A DNA stretch of 64,000 bases from Nocardia brasiliensis NBRC 14402 (GCF_000308475.2 NZ_BAFT02000032.1:53353-117352), one strand, 5' to 3'. Positions 25,473-35,082 are shown, numbered from the stretch's first letter. The notes: generated by a model not told the origin, from the sequence alone. A program made the numbers and translations.

Positions 25473-26531
25473 ATGAGCGAGAGCATCCTGCGGGTCGCCG
25501 TGATCGGTTACGGATTGGCCGGATCGGTCTTCCACGCGCCGTTGATCGCCACCGAACCGCGGATGCGCGTCGCCGCGGTGGTCACCTCGTCCGCAGAGCG
25601 CGCCGCGCAGGCCGAGCGGGAACATCCGGGCGTCCGGGTGCTCGCCACCGCCGACGAACTGTTCGCCGGCCCCGGCGAACTCGATCTGGTGGTCGTCGCC
25701 ACGCCCAACCGGACGCACGCGCCCCTGGCCACCCGGGCCGTCGACGCGGGACTGCCGGTGGTGGTCGACAAACCCTTCGCGGTATCGGTCGCCGAAGCCG
25801 AGGCGCTGGTGGAGCACGCGGCGCGGGCGGCGGTGCCGCTCACGGTGTTCCAGAACCGGCGCTGGGACGGCGATTTCCGGACGGTGCGCGCGCTGGTCGA
25901 GGCGGGCACGCTCGGCGCGGTGCGGCGATTCGAGTCGCGGTTCGAGCGCTGGCGGCCGACACCGAAGGGCGGCTGGCGCGAGATGGGTGGCCCGGCCGAC
26001 GGCGCGGGACTGCTCTTCGACCTCGGCAGCCATCTCGTCGATCAAGCGCTCACCTTGTTCGGACCCGCGGAATCGGTGTACTGCGAACTGGATCGGCGGC
26101 GCGCGGGCATCCAGACCGACGACGACGCCTTCCTCGCGCTGACCCACGCCGACGGCGTCCGCTCGCACCTGTGGATGAGTGCCGTTGCGCCGCAACTGGG
26201 TCCGCGTTTCCGGGTGCTCGGCGCGCGCGCCGGGTACGTCACCTACGGGCTCGATCCGCAAGAGGCCGCGCTCCGCGACGGTCGCCGCCCGGGTGACGGC
26301 ACTGTCTGGGGCACAGTCGAGCCCGATCAGTGGGGCCTGCTCGGCGCCGAGCCGGATACTGCGCCCACACCTACCCACGCGGGCGACTATCCCGCCTTCT
26401 ATACCGCGCTGGCCGACGCATTGCTCCACGGCAACGATCTGCCCGTCGACCCGCGTGACGCCGTCGCCGTGTTGCGCGTGCTGGAACAAGCCCGCCGCTC
26501 GGCCGACGCGGGCGAGGTCGTCGCGGGCTGA
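25473..26531 (+). CDS. Gfo/Idh/MocA family NAD(P)-dependent oxidoreductase
   Basis: The 352-residue product has an N-terminal Rossmann domain (VAVIGYGLAGSVFHAP near residue 8), VVATPNRTHAPLA, and the DKPFAVS form of the EKP motif near residue 108. The C-terminal half has FDLGSHLVDQAL, typical of the family's substrate domain. Members act on sugars, inositols or sugar acids. The ATG fits the Rossmann start. The gene faces away from the polyol dehydrogenase/HAD pair and may share a sugar pathway with it, by inference. Confidence 0.87.
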   Translation: MSESILRVAVIGYGLAGSVFHAPLIATEPRMRVAAVVTSSAERAAQAEREHPGVRVLATADELFAGPGELDLVVVATPNRTHAPLATRAVDAGLPVVVDKPFAVSVAEAEALVEHAARAAVPLTVFQNRRWDGDFRTVRALVEAGTLGAVRRFESRFERWRPTPKGGWREMGGPADGAGLLFDLGSHLVDQALTLFGPAESVYCELDRRRAGIQTDDDAFLALTHADGVRSHLWMSAVAPQLGPRFRVLGARAGYVTYGLDPQEAALRDGRRPGDGTVWGTVEPDQWGLLGAEPDTAPTPTHAGDYPAFYTALADALLHGNDLPVDPRDAVAVLRVLEQARRSADAGEVVAG

Positions 26532-26623
26532 GAATCCGGTTGGCCTGACGCCTCCTCGATCGTTAACGTCGACACCCGTGCCGGTCGCGTTCGGACCGGT
26601 CGTTCGGTGGAGAGGAGATCCGT

Positions 26624-27514
26624 ATGGGGTCAACGATTTTCGCGGTGTTCCTGCCGCTCGCCCTGGCCCTGGTGATGTTCGGGCTCGGATTGACCTTGAC
26701 CGTAGACGATTTCGCCAGGGTGCTGCGCTACCCGAAGGCGGCGGTGATCGCGCTGGTCTGCCAGATGGTGCTGCTGCCCGCGGTGTGTTTCGGGCTGATC
26801 TCGCTGTTCCGGCTCGAAGGGGCGCTCGCGGTCGGCATGCTGCTGCTCGCGGCCTCGCCCGGCGGGCCGTCGGCCAATCTGTTCAGCCATATCGCCGGCG
26901 GTAACGTGGCGTTGAACATCACGCTCACCGCGATCAACTCGGTCCTGGCGGTGTTCACCATGCCGCTGGTCGTCGCGCTGGCGTTCCACCAGTTCATGGA
27001 CGGTGACGGGTCGTTCGGGCTGCGGCCGGACAAGTTCGCGCAGGTGTTCGCGATCGTCCTGATCCCCGTCGCGATCGGCATGCTGGTGCATCATCGGTTC
27101 ACCGCGTGGTCGCAGCGGATGCGCGGCAACGTCAAGATCCTCTCGATCGTGGTGCTCGCGCTGGTGGTGCTCGCCGCGGTGGCGAAGAATTTCGAGACGC
27201 TCACCGAGCACATCGGCAAGCTCGCCTCGCTGAGCCTGCTGTTCGCGGTGCTCAGCCTCGCCGTCGGCTATTTCGTGCCGCGGCTGTTCCAGGTGGACGC
27301 GGATCAGGCGATCGCGTCAGCGATGGAGATCGGCATTCACAATGGGGCGATCGCCATCGCCGTGGCGGGCTCGGTGCTGCACAACGACGCGATGGCCGTC
27401 CCGGGCGCGGTGTACGGCGTGCTGATGAACATCCCCGCCGCGATCGCCGCGTACCTGCTCGCCAAATACGTGCGCAAGGCCGCACCGGCTCCGGTGCCGA
27501 GCACCACTGGATAA
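26624..27514 (+). CDS. bile acid:sodium symporter (BASS) family transporter
   Basis: The 296-residue membrane protein has about nine or ten hydrophobic helices and the BASS hallmarks LAASPGGPSANLFSH near residue 86 and EIGIHNGAIAIAVA near residue 233, the two crossover regions that bind sodium. The family moves organic anions such as bile acids, pyruvate and pantoate. GAGGAG lies 7 nt before the ATG. Acyl-CoA ligase and steroid-monooxygenase-like genes 2-5 kb away allow, but do not prove, a steroid-acid substrate. Confidence 0.87.
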   Translation: MGSTIFAVFLPLALALVMFGLGLTLTVDDFARVLRYPKAAVIALVCQMVLLPAVCFGLISLFRLEGALAVGMLLLAASPGGPSANLFSHIAGGNVALNITLTAINSVLAVFTMPLVVALAFHQFMDGDGSFGLRPDKFAQVFAIVLIPVAIGMLVHHRFTAWSQRMRGNVKILSIVVLALVVLAAVAKNFETLTEHIGKLASLSLLFAVLSLAVGYFVPRLFQVDADQAIASAMEIGIHNGAIAIAVAGSVLHNDAMAVPGAVYGVLMNIPAAIAAYLLAKYVRKAAPAPVPSTTG

Positions 27515-27597
27515 CGAAACCGCGCAACTGGACCAGACACCCGGCCCGCGGGTGGGTAGCCTTTCGCTGTTCGACTCTGGAAGGGAACAGCATCGCG

Positions 27598-29247
27598 ATG
27601 CGACCGCTCGACGCGGACGATCCTGCGCGGATCGGTGAGTACCGGCTGCTCGGCGTGCTCGGTGCGGGCGGCATGGGCCGGGTGTATCTGGGCCGCAACG
27701 CCGGTGGCCGCACCGTCGCGGTCAAGGTGATCCGGCCGGACCTGGTCGGCGACAACGAGTTCCGGGTGCGGTTCGGTCGCGAGGTGGCCGCGGCGCGGCG
27801 GGTCGGCGGCAAGTTCACCGCGCCGGTGCTCGACGCCGACGTGCACGCGAACCCGCCGTGGCTGGCCACCGGCTACGTGGCCGGATTCTCGCTCACCGAG
27901 GCGGTCGAGACGTACGGGCCGTTCACCGAGAACTCGCTGCTGGTGCTCGCGCACGGACTGGCCGAGGCATTGCTCGCGGTGCACGGGGCCGGGCTGGTGC
28001 ACCGCGACCTCAAACCGTCCAACGTACTGCTCGCGCTGGACGGACCCAAGGTGATCGATTTCGGCATCGCGCGCGCGATCGAGGACAGCAAGCTCACCAC
28101 CACGGGCAAGGTCATCGGCTCCCCCGGCTTCATGTGCCCCGAGCAGGTGACGGGCGCGACGTTCGGCCCCGCGGGCGACGTGTTCGCGCTCGGCGGCGTG
28201 CTGGTGTTCGCGGCGACCGGCCAAGGGCCGTTCGGGGTCGGCGAAATGGTGCAGATGCTGTGGCGCGTGGTGTACGAAGAGCCGCACCTCGAGGGAGTGC
28301 CGGAGCGGCTGCGTCCGCTCGTCGCGGCCTGCCTCACCAAGGATCCCGCCGCCCGCCCGACCCCCGAGCGACTCCTCGCGGAACTGACCGGCCTCGGCCT
28401 GCCCGCGCGCGGCGGCTGGCTGCCCGGCCCCGCGCTGGAGGAGGTGAACCGACGAGCCGTCGAACTGCTCGACCTCGATTCGGGCCCCTTCGACGTGCCG
28501 CACTCCCTCGCCGCACCGGCTACCGAGACCGCGCGGACCGCCGACACCCTCGTGCGTCCGGGCACCGGGCCGAACGCACCGACCGTCACCAGCGGTCCGG
28601 GCACCGAGCCGCAGGATGTCACGGCACGCTCCTGGTGGCAGGGCGCGCCGGACCCCGGGCCGCCGCCACCAACGTACGCCCATGGGCCGCAGGACGGCTC
28701 ACGACTCCCCCACGCTCACCAGTCGGCGGTCGCCGCCTCGTCACCCGCTGCCCGGCCCACCCGTCGCCGCATCGCGCTCATTGCCGCCGCGGTCGCGGTC
28801 TGCCTCGCGGTGGCGCTCGGCGCGTTCGCGATCACGACCTACGTCACCAAAGGCCCGGACGAGCCGAACGCCACCGCCACGGACGCGCCGAGCGAGCCGG
28901 GCGCCGAACTGCCGGGCGACTACGTCGGCGAATGGACGGGCGTCGCGAAAGACACCCTGGGCACCTACGACATCGTCCTGACGTTGCAGGCGGGCGTGCT
29001 CGGCGATCAGGTCGGCAGTTCGTCCAACACGGGCCGGGTCGCCGGATTGACCTGTGGCCGCACCGAAACCCTCACCGCGGTGGAACCGGACAAGATCACC
29101 CTCACCGCGCAACTCGCCGCGGACAGCGGCCTCTGCAACGACGAGGGCGCCACCTCGGAACTGACGGTGCAGCCGGACGGGTCGCTGTCCTATCGCACCC
29201 GCGGCGTCCTCGGCGACATGGTGGGCAGCCTCACCCGAACGCCCTGA
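27598..29247 (+). CDS. membrane Ser/Thr protein kinase (PknB-type) with extracellular domain
   Basis: The 549-residue product has an N-terminal Hanks kinase domain (about 14-270): GAGGMGRVY loop, VAVKVI Lys, HRDLKPSN from His135 with catalytic Asp137, and IDFGIA. A Pro/Thr-rich linker leads to one membrane helix at about 391-416. The 130-residue outside domain starts with the DYVGEWTG motif and has two Cys that can pair. That domain type is common on actinobacterial kinases and probably senses an outside ligand. The ATG follows GGAAGGGA. It stands alone in this region. Confidence 0.88.
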   Translation: MRPLDADDPARIGEYRLLGVLGAGGMGRVYLGRNAGGRTVAVKVIRPDLVGDNEFRVRFGREVAAARRVGGKFTAPVLDADVHANPPWLATGYVAGFSLTEAVETYGPFTENSLLVLAHGLAEALLAVHGAGLVHRDLKPSNVLLALDGPKVIDFGIARAIEDSKLTTTGKVIGSPGFMCPEQVTGATFGPAGDVFALGGVLVFAATGQGPFGVGEMVQMLWRVVYEEPHLEGVPERLRPLVAACLTKDPAARPTPERLLAELTGLGLPARGGWLPGPALEEVNRRAVELLDLDSGPFDVPHSLAAPATETARTADTLVRPGTGPNAPTVTSGPGTEPQDVTARSWWQGAPDPGPPPPTYAHGPQDGSRLPHAHQSAVAASSPAARPTRRRIALIAAAVAVCLAVALGAFAITTYVTKGPDEPNATATDAPSEPGAELPGDYVGEWTGVAKDTLGTYDIVLTLQAGVLGDQVGSSSNTGRVAGLTCGRTETLTAVEPDKITLTAQLAADSGLCNDEGATSELTVQPDGSLSYRTRGVLGDMVGSLTRTP

Positions 29248-29360
29248 CCGCCTTCGCGGCTGTGAAACCGCTGCGCCCGAGTCGGTCTCGACCAGCAGAT
29301 ATCGGCCGGATCCCGAGGGTATGAGACGTCATGTAGTGCCCGGATGGCAGACTGCGGTGC

Positions 29361-30920
29361 ATGGAGGATGCTTCTGGCAGCAGTATGTCGACGCCCACCA
29401 TCACGTGTGCGGGACGCGTGCGAACACAGCCGGACGCGCACCAGCGCGCGGGGCGGCTCGCGGCGGCGCTCGTCGACGCGGGGGTGACGCCGGGGAGCCG
29501 GGTGGCAGTGATGCTGCGCAACGACATCGAGTTCCTCGAGGTGTCGCAGGCGGTCTCGGCGTGCGGGGCGAACGCGGTGCCGATCAACACCCGATGGCAG
29601 GTGCCCGAGGTCGCCCATGTGCTCGGCGACAGCGGCGCGCGCCTGGTCGTCGCGCACACCGAGTTCATCGATATCGTGGAGCAGGCTGCGCCGCACGAGG
29701 ATACGACCTTCGTCGAGGTCGCCATGCCCGTCGATCTGCTCGCCGCCCTCGGCCGCGACGCGGCCCTGGCGACGCCGACGGGCAGGCATCCCACCGTCGA
29801 ACAGTGGATCGACGCGCAGGCCGAGCCGCTGGGCCGGATCGAAGGCGCCCGCGACGACGCCACCGGCCTGATCTACACCTCCGGCACCACCGGCCGCCCC
29901 AAAGGCGTACTGCGCGAACGGATGACACCGCACCAGTGGCTGTCCATCGCGGGCAGCGCCGCGAAGCGGATGGGCCTCGCGCCGCGCGGCCAGGCCGTGA
30001 TACCCGGCCCGCTCTATCACGCCAGCCCGAACGGGATCGCGATGCTCGCGATGCGCATGGGCACCAACATCACGATCATGCCGCGCTGGGACGCCGAAAG
30101 CTTCCTGCGCCACGTCCACGAGAACCGCATCACCCAGGCAAAAGTGGTGCCCACCATGCTGTCTCGGCTGCTGTCGCTGCCCGAAGAGGTGCGCAAGCGC
30201 TACGACGTGTCCAGCCTGACCCACCTCATCCACTCCTCCGCGCCGTGCCCGCCCGCCGTGAAGCGCGCCGCGATCGAGTGGTTCGGCGACGCGGTGCTCG
30301 AGTTCTACGGGTGCGCGGAAGCGGGCACGATCACCTGGATTTCGGCGCAGGAGTGGCTGGCCCATCCGGGGAGCGTCGGGCGACCGGGTGACGGCGCCGC
30401 CGCCGTGGTGGTGGACGACGCGGGCGCGCCGCTGCCGGTGGGCGAGGTCGGGCGGGTCTTCGTGCGCGGCGCCGACTACTGGCCGAAGTTCCGCTATCTC
30501 AACACCGACGACGACCAGGCCCCCGAGGTGCCCGGCTTCTTCGAAGTCGGCGACCGCGGCTACCTCGACGCGGACGGATTCCTTTATCTCACCGGGCGTT
30601 CCAGCGAGATCATCATCTCCGGCGGGGTGAACATCTATCCCGCCGAGGTGGAGAACGCGATCATGGCGATCGCCGAGGTCGAGGACGTCGCGGTGTTCGG
30701 CGTGCCGCATCCCGGCGATCTCGGCGAAGCGGTGGCCGCACAGGTTCTCCCGCGGCCAGGCGCCCAGCTCACCGAGGACGATGTGCGCGCGGGGCTCGCC
30801 GGGCAACTGGCCGCCTACAAGGTGCCGAGCCTGCTCCGCATAGTGACCGAACTCCCGCGCGACGATTCCGGCAAGATCTACAAACGCCGGCTCCGCGCGC
30901 AGATGACGCCGGGCGGTTAA
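29361..30920 (+). CDS. acyl-CoA synthetase, AMP-forming
   Basis: The 519-residue ligase of the ANL superfamily has the P-loop YTSGTTGRPKGVL near residue 173, the aromatic/YGCAEAG region, the GDRGYLDADGFLYLTGR motif with the ATP-ribose Asp, and the catalytic Lys in DDSGKIYKRRL at the end. It activates a carboxylic acid to the CoA thioester. The substrate is unknown; relatives act on fatty, aromatic and bile acids. ATG 29361 and 29385 are both possible starts. The next gene starts 9 bp after it. Confidence 0.87.
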   Translation: MEDASGSSMSTPTITCAGRVRTQPDAHQRAGRLAAALVDAGVTPGSRVAVMLRNDIEFLEVSQAVSACGANAVPINTRWQVPEVAHVLGDSGARLVVAHTEFIDIVEQAAPHEDTTFVEVAMPVDLLAALGRDAALATPTGRHPTVEQWIDAQAEPLGRIEGARDDATGLIYTSGTTGRPKGVLRERMTPHQWLSIAGSAAKRMGLAPRGQAVIPGPLYHASPNGIAMLAMRMGTNITIMPRWDAESFLRHVHENRITQAKVVPTMLSRLLSLPEEVRKRYDVSSLTHLIHSSAPCPPAVKRAAIEWFGDAVLEFYGCAEAGTITWISAQEWLAHPGSVGRPGDGAAAVVVDDAGAPLPVGEVGRVFVRGADYWPKFRYLNTDDDQAPEVPGFFEVGDRGYLDADGFLYLTGRSSEIIISGGVNIYPAEVENAIMAIAEVEDVAVFGVPHPGDLGEAVAAQVLPRPGAQLTEDDVRAGLAGQLAAYKVPSLLRIVTELPRDDSGKIYKRRLRAQMTPGG

Positions 30921-30929
30921 GGTGCCCCG

Positions 30930-31727
30930 GTGGACAGAGCCGAATGGGTCGAGCGTGGCAGCTCCATCGCCGACCGCCTGACGACAACCCAAGCCCAGCC
31001 GCCATGGTGGCTGGTCGCCGGCGCCACCGTGGTGGCACTGGCTCTGGTCGGCTACACGCCGCTATGGCGGTTCACCCGCAACATCGTCACCATCGCGCAC
31101 GAGGGCGGGCACGCGCTGGTCGCACTGCTCACCGGTCGCAAGCTGAACAGCATCCGATTGCATTCGGACACTTCGGGTCTCACCGTGTCCAGCGGAAAAC
31201 CGTACGGGCTCGGCATGATTCTCACCACGATGGCGGGCTATCCCGCGCCGCCGCTGCTCGGCCTCGGCTTCGCCGCGCTGCTCGGCGCGAGCCGGATCAC
31301 CCTGATGCTGTGGACCGCGATCGTCCTGCTGGCCGGCGTGCTGATCATGACCCGCAACGTCTACGGCATGCTCACCGTTTTCGCGGTGGGCGCCACCGTT
31401 TTCGCGGTGTCCTGGTTCGGAACCGACACGCTGCAAGCAGGTTTCGCGTATCTCGGCGCGTGGTTCCTGTTGTTCGCCGGCGCGCGGCCGGTGCTCGAAT
31501 TACAGCGGGGCCGTTCGCGGCAGTTGCGCAGCCGGCATCAGCAGGACGTCGCCTCCGACGCCGACCAGCTCGCCCGGCTGACCCACCTGCCGGGGCTGCT
31601 GTGGGTGGGCTTGTTCGGGGTGATCGCGGTGGGCTCGCTGGTGCTCGGCGCGGGCCTGCTGATCTCCGACACCTCCGGCGTCTGCGTGCCGGTGCTGTCC
31701 GGCGGGACGTGTCCGGCGTCGCCGTAG
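30930..31727 (+). CDS. M50-type membrane metallopeptidase
   Basis: The 265-residue protein has an HEGGH zinc site at 57-61 inside or next to the second membrane segment and about six further hydrophobic helices. HExxH embedded near a membrane helix is the hallmark of M50 site-2-type peptidases and of the B-cell-like M50 peptidases of actinobacteria. The usual later NPDG motif is not evident; a second metal ligand is unclear. GTG is the start. It follows the acyl-CoA synthetase by 9 bp but a shared function is not obvious. Confidence 0.75.
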   Translation: MDRAEWVERGSSIADRLTTTQAQPPWWLVAGATVVALALVGYTPLWRFTRNIVTIAHEGGHALVALLTGRKLNSIRLHSDTSGLTVSSGKPYGLGMILTTMAGYPAPPLLGLGFAALLGASRITLMLWTAIVLLAGVLIMTRNVYGMLTVFAVGATVFAVSWFGTDTLQAGFAYLGAWFLLFAGARPVLELQRGRSRQLRSRHQQDVASDADQLARLTHLPGLLWVGLFGVIAVGSLVLGAGLLISDTSGVCVPVLSGGTCPASP

Positions 31728-31800
31728 CCGCCGTCCGATGTTTAGCTTTTCCGTTTCGCGGCACGCCTAGACGGGGGCCCGACGACGGAAGGAGTGTCAG

Positions 31801-32364
31801 ATGCCGGACGACCTGAACGGGACGCGCGTACTGGTCATCACCTCGAACACCGGTGTGGAGCGGGACGAACTGCTCGTTCCGCTGGAGCAACTCAAAGGCA
31901 AGGGCGCGAGCGTGGTGCACGCGGCGCCGGAGACCGACGAGGTGCAGACCTTCCAGCACGACACGGAGAAGGACGAAACCGTGCGACCGGACGCCGCGCT
32001 GTCCGAGGTGTCGGCCGACGATTTCGATGTGCTGGTGGTGCCCGGCGGCACGGTCAACGCGGACAAACTGCGGGCCGAGGGCCGCGCGGTCGAACTGGCC
32101 AAGGAGTTCGCCGCGGCCGGCAAGCCGATCGCCGCGATCTGTCACGGGCCGTGGCTGCTGGTCGAGGCGGAACTCACGCCGGACAAGACGCTGACGTCGT
32201 ACTCGTCCCTGCGCACCGATGTGACCAACGCGGGCGGCCGGTGGGTGGACGAGCCGGTGGTGCGCTCGCCGGAGAACGGCTGGCTGCTGATCACGTCGCG
32301 TAATCCGGGCGACCTCGATGACTTCTGCCGGGCGATCGCCGAGGAGCTCGTCGCGGTTTCCTGA
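31801..32364 (+). CDS. DJ-1/PfpI family protein (YhbO/YajL-like)
   Basis: The 187-residue product has the DJ-1/PfpI fold with the nucleophilic elbow AAICHGPW, Cys114 next to His115, and VLVVPGGTVNAD for the neighbouring Glu/Gly loop. These proteins act as chaperones, glyoxalase-like enzymes or general stress proteins. GGAAGGAG lies 6 nt before the ATG. It is transcribed alone from a 73-nt gap with no clear promoter motif. Confidence 0.88.
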   Translation: MPDDLNGTRVLVITSNTGVERDELLVPLEQLKGKGASVVHAAPETDEVQTFQHDTEKDETVRPDAALSEVSADDFDVLVVPGGTVNADKLRAEGRAVELAKEFAAAGKPIAAICHGPWLLVEAELTPDKTLTSYSSLRTDVTNAGGRWVDEPVVRSPENGWLLITSRNPGDLDDFCRAIAEELVAVS

Positions 32365-32390
32365 GCGCGGCCCGTTCCGCTCCGCCGAAC

Positions 32391-32404
32391 TGAAACATGT
32401 TCTA
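32391..32404. promoter_or_regulatory. KstR-type operator
   Basis: TGAAACATGTTCTA fits the KstR consensus TnnAACnnGTTnnA at every fixed position and ends 12 nt before the ATG of an HsaA-like gene. KstR is the steroid-catabolism repressor of mycolic-acid actinomycetes. Confidence 0.75.
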
Positions 32405-32415
32405 CTTTGGTGAGC

Positions 32416-33627
32416 ATGACCGGTTCGACGGAAGGGACGGGGAGCGTCGTGGGGAAGGTACTGGAGCGGATCGAGCAGTACGCGGACGAGATCCGGGCGG
32501 CAGGTGTCGAAGGCGACAAGCTGATGCGCCTGCCCGATTCGTCGGCCAAGCGGCTGCGCGAGACCGGGGCGATCCGCATGCTGCAGCCGAAGCAGCACGG
32601 CGGGCTGGAGGTGCATCCGCGGGAATTCGCCGAGACCACCATGGCGATCGGCGCGATGGACGGCGCGACCGGCTGGGTCACCGGCATCGTCGGCGTGCAC
32701 CCGTGGGAACTCGCGTTCTTCGATCCCAAGGCGCAGGACGAGGTCTGGGCCAAGGATCCGGACACCTGGATGGCGTCGCCGTACGCGCCGATGGGGGTCG
32801 CGACGCCGACCGACGGCGGATACCGGCTCAGCGGCCGATGGTCGTTCTCCTCCGGCACCGATCACTGCCAGTGGGTGATGATCGGTGCCGCGGTCGGCGA
32901 TCCGGACGGCAATCGAGTGCTGCCGCCCCGGATACTGCATGTGCTGTTGCCCCGCAGCGATTACGAAATCGACCAGGACAGTTGGGATGTCGTCGGACTG
33001 CGCGGCACCGGCAGCAAAGACCTGATCGTCGAGGACGCGTTCGTCCCCGCCTACCGGACCATCGACGCCGCCAAGGTGTTCGACGGCACCGCGCCCAAGG
33101 ACGCGGGGCGCAGCGAGACGCTCTACAACTTCCCGTTCTCGTGCATCTTCCCGCTGGGCATCACCTCCTCGCTCATCGGCATCGCCGAGGGCGCGCTGGC
33201 CTGCCACATCGCCGCGCAGAAATCGCGAGTGGCGATCACCGGCGTCCCGATCAAGGAAGACCCGTACGTGCTGTACGCGATCGGCGACGCGGCCGCCGAG
33301 ATCGCGGCCTCGCGGGCCGCGCTCCTGGAAACCGTGGACCGATTCTGGGACATGGCCGAGCAGGGACGCGAGGTGAGCTTCGAATTGCGGGCGATCGGCC
33401 GCCGCACGCAGACCGCCGCGGCCTGGCGCGCGGTCCGGGCCGTCGACGAGATCTTCGCCCGCTCCGGCGGTGGCGCCCTACAGATGAAAACACCCCTGCA
33501 ACGCTTCTGGCGCGACGCGCACGCAGGCCTCTCCCATGCCATCCACGTCCCCGGCTCGATCTTCCACTCCTCCGCCCTCACCCAACTAGGCGGCGAACCT
33601 CAAGGCATCCACCGCGCCATGATCTGA
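32416..33627 (+). CDS. HsaA-like flavin-dependent monooxygenase (acyl-CoA dehydrogenase fold)
   Basis: The 403-residue product has the acyl-CoA dehydrogenase fold as used by two-component flavin monooxygenases. From memory it matches HsaA, the phenol hydroxylase of cholesterol ring degradation, along most of its length: LQPKQHGGLEVHP, ATGWVTGIVGVHPWELAFFD, GRWSFSSGTDHCQW, VVGLRGTGSKDLIV and PLQRFWRDAHAG. It needs a flavin reductase, not seen nearby. A KstR-type box lies directly upstream, which supports a role in steroid or related terpenoid breakdown. ATG 32416 or GTG 32410 is the start; no ribosome site is evident, so the mRNA may be leaderless. It could be a paralogue rather than the main HsaA. 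Confidence 0.82.
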   Translation: MTGSTEGTGSVVGKVLERIEQYADEIRAAGVEGDKLMRLPDSSAKRLRETGAIRMLQPKQHGGLEVHPREFAETTMAIGAMDGATGWVTGIVGVHPWELAFFDPKAQDEVWAKDPDTWMASPYAPMGVATPTDGGYRLSGRWSFSSGTDHCQWVMIGAAVGDPDGNRVLPPRILHVLLPRSDYEIDQDSWDVVGLRGTGSKDLIVEDAFVPAYRTIDAAKVFDGTAPKDAGRSETLYNFPFSCIFPLGITSSLIGIAEGALACHIAAQKSRVAITGVPIKEDPYVLYAIGDAAAEIAASRAALLETVDRFWDMAEQGREVSFELRAIGRRTQTAAAWRAVRAVDEIFARSGGGALQMKTPLQRFWRDAHAGLSHAIHVPGSIFHSSALTQLGGEPQGIHRAMI

Positions 33628-33661
33628 CCCCACCCCATTCCCGCACCGATCCTGCGGCAAA

Positions 33662-33680
33662 TTACTGTAGCCTTACCTAA
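33662..33680. promoter_or_regulatory. IdeR-type iron box at start of hypothetical gene
   Basis: TTACTGTAGCCTTACCTAA matches about 15 of 19 positions of the IdeR consensus. It ends 1 nt before the ATG, and TAGCCT inside it is placed as a -10 for a leaderless mRNA, so IdeR would cover the core promoter. Confidence 0.65.
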
Positions 33681-33681
33681 T

Positions 33682-34146
33682 ATGAATGTGGTGTGTACGC
33701 TGCAGGATCCGGGTCGTGCGGACCGAACCGCGGTCTGGCACAACGCCATCGATCGGTTGATGGCGTTCGAGGGGCGGATGCTCGAGTCGCGGGTGGGTTT
33801 CGAGAATGCGAGTGTGGTCGCGATCGAGCGGGTGGTGCGAGCGCTCGGGCTCAGCGCCGAGCCTGCCGTCACAGGGGCGGCCGACCACGAATCCCTCAGT
33901 GTGCTCGGGTATTTCGTGTCCAGTCAGGTTCAGATGATCCGGGATATCGCGATCGCCCAGCACGACTACGCCAAGCGATTGATGATCGCCGCTCGCCCGC
34001 TGCTGACCGAGGAATTGTTCGCTGATCTGTGGCTGGGGTTTCGCAATTCCGGCAAGACACCGCGGGTACGGGTCAGACGGGACAATCCGGCCCGGGTGGA
34101 GCTGAGCGAACCCACCGAGCGGCAGGCCGCGGACCAGTACAGCTGA
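33682..34146 (+). CDS. hypothetical protein, probably iron-regulated
   Basis: I do not recognise this 154-residue protein. It is largely helical by composition, with no signal peptide, no membrane segment and a charged C-terminus (RVRVRRDN near the end). A single Cys is at position 5. An IdeR-like box touches its start codon, leaving no room for a ribosome site, so translation is likely leaderless. The iron box is the main clue: the protein may serve iron or heme use or storage. The next gene downstream is a cyclase after 84 nt. Confidence 0.65.
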   Translation: MNVVCTLQDPGRADRTAVWHNAIDRLMAFEGRMLESRVGFENASVVAIERVVRALGLSAEPAVTGAADHESLSVLGYFVSSQVQMIRDIAIAQHDYAKRLMIAARPLLTEELFADLWLGFRNSGKTPRVRVRRDNPARVELSEPTERQAADQYS

Positions 34147-34230
34147 CCGGCGGGCGCGGGTGCCCACGCGGCATGCCGGTCGGCTATGGTCGGACTCGAT
34201 CTTGCCGACCACTCCCCTGCGACGGATCCC

Positions 34231-35028
34231 ATGATTATCGAGCTCGTTCTCGCGGTTGTCGCCGCACTCGAAGCCGCCGGTCTGGTCGCGCTGTTCGTGC
34301 TGCTGCGGCGCAGCCGGCGCGAACTCGACGAACTGCACCGCAAGATCGAGGCCAGGCAGCTGCTGCGGATCAGCGGGCGCGAAGCCGTCAAGACGGTCTG
34401 GGATACGGCGAACCTGTTGCGCAAGAAGGGGTTCCGCGGCGCCGTGCTCACCTCGATCGAAGACCTGGCGGGGTGGGCGCAGGTCGAGCGACCGGATCTG
34501 GCGCGGCTGACCCCCGACGGGCACGTAGTGATCACCTTCTCCGATATCGAAGGATCCACCGCGCTCAACGAGCGCCTCGGCGACCAAGCGTGGGTGAAAC
34601 TGCTCGACCGGCACGACCGGCTGATCCGCAAGTACGTCAGCAAGCACGACGGGCACATCGTGAAGAGCCAGGGCGACGGTTTCATGATCGCCTTCGCCGA
34701 GCCCGAACAAGCGGTGCGCTGCGGACTGGACGTGCAGCACGCGCTCGGCAACGGCAGCAAACTCAGTGGGCGCGAACGTGTTCGAGTCCGAATCGGCATC
34801 CACATGGGCACCTCGGTGCGCCGCGGCGACGACCTCTTCGGCCGCAACGTCGCCATGGCGGCCCGCGTCGCCGGCCAAGCCGACGGCGGCGAGATCCTCA
34901 TCAGCGAACCCGTCCGCAACGCCATCACCGACGTACCCGACATCACCGTCACAGCCCACCGCGAAGTCGAACTGAAGGGCCTCCACGGCAAACACACCCT
35001 CTACGCCGTAGAACGCCCCACCCCCTGA
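34231..35028 (+). CDS. class III adenylate/guanylate cyclase with N-terminal membrane helix
   Basis: The 265-residue product has one hydrophobic helix at residues 2-22, a short linker and a class III cyclase domain. Metal-binding Asp105 (FSDIEGST) and Asp149 (KSQGDGF) are both present, with Lys145 just before, and the transition-state Asn and Arg are seen in [10 protein letters not shown]. All catalytic classes of residue are thus kept, so an active homodimeric cyclase making cAMP is likely. The longer frame adds only 15 residues; ATG 34231 starts at the helix. Confidence 0.87.
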   Translation: MIIELVLAVVAALEAAGLVALFVLLRRSRRELDELHRKIEARQLLRISGREAVKTVWDTANLLRKKGFRGAVLTSIEDLAGWAQVERPDLARLTPDGHVVITFSDIEGSTALNERLGDQAWVKLLDRHDRLIRKYVSKHDGHIVKSQGDGFMIAFAEPEQAVRCGLDVQHALGNGSKLSGRERVRVRIGIHMGTSVRRGDDLFGRNVAMAARVAGQADGGEILISEPVRNAITDVPDITVTAHREVELKGLHGKHTLYAVERPTP

Positions 35029-35082
35029 CCACCGCGCCCAATGTTGCACCCGCCCATCGCGGTTTGGCACCATGGAGCCGGT

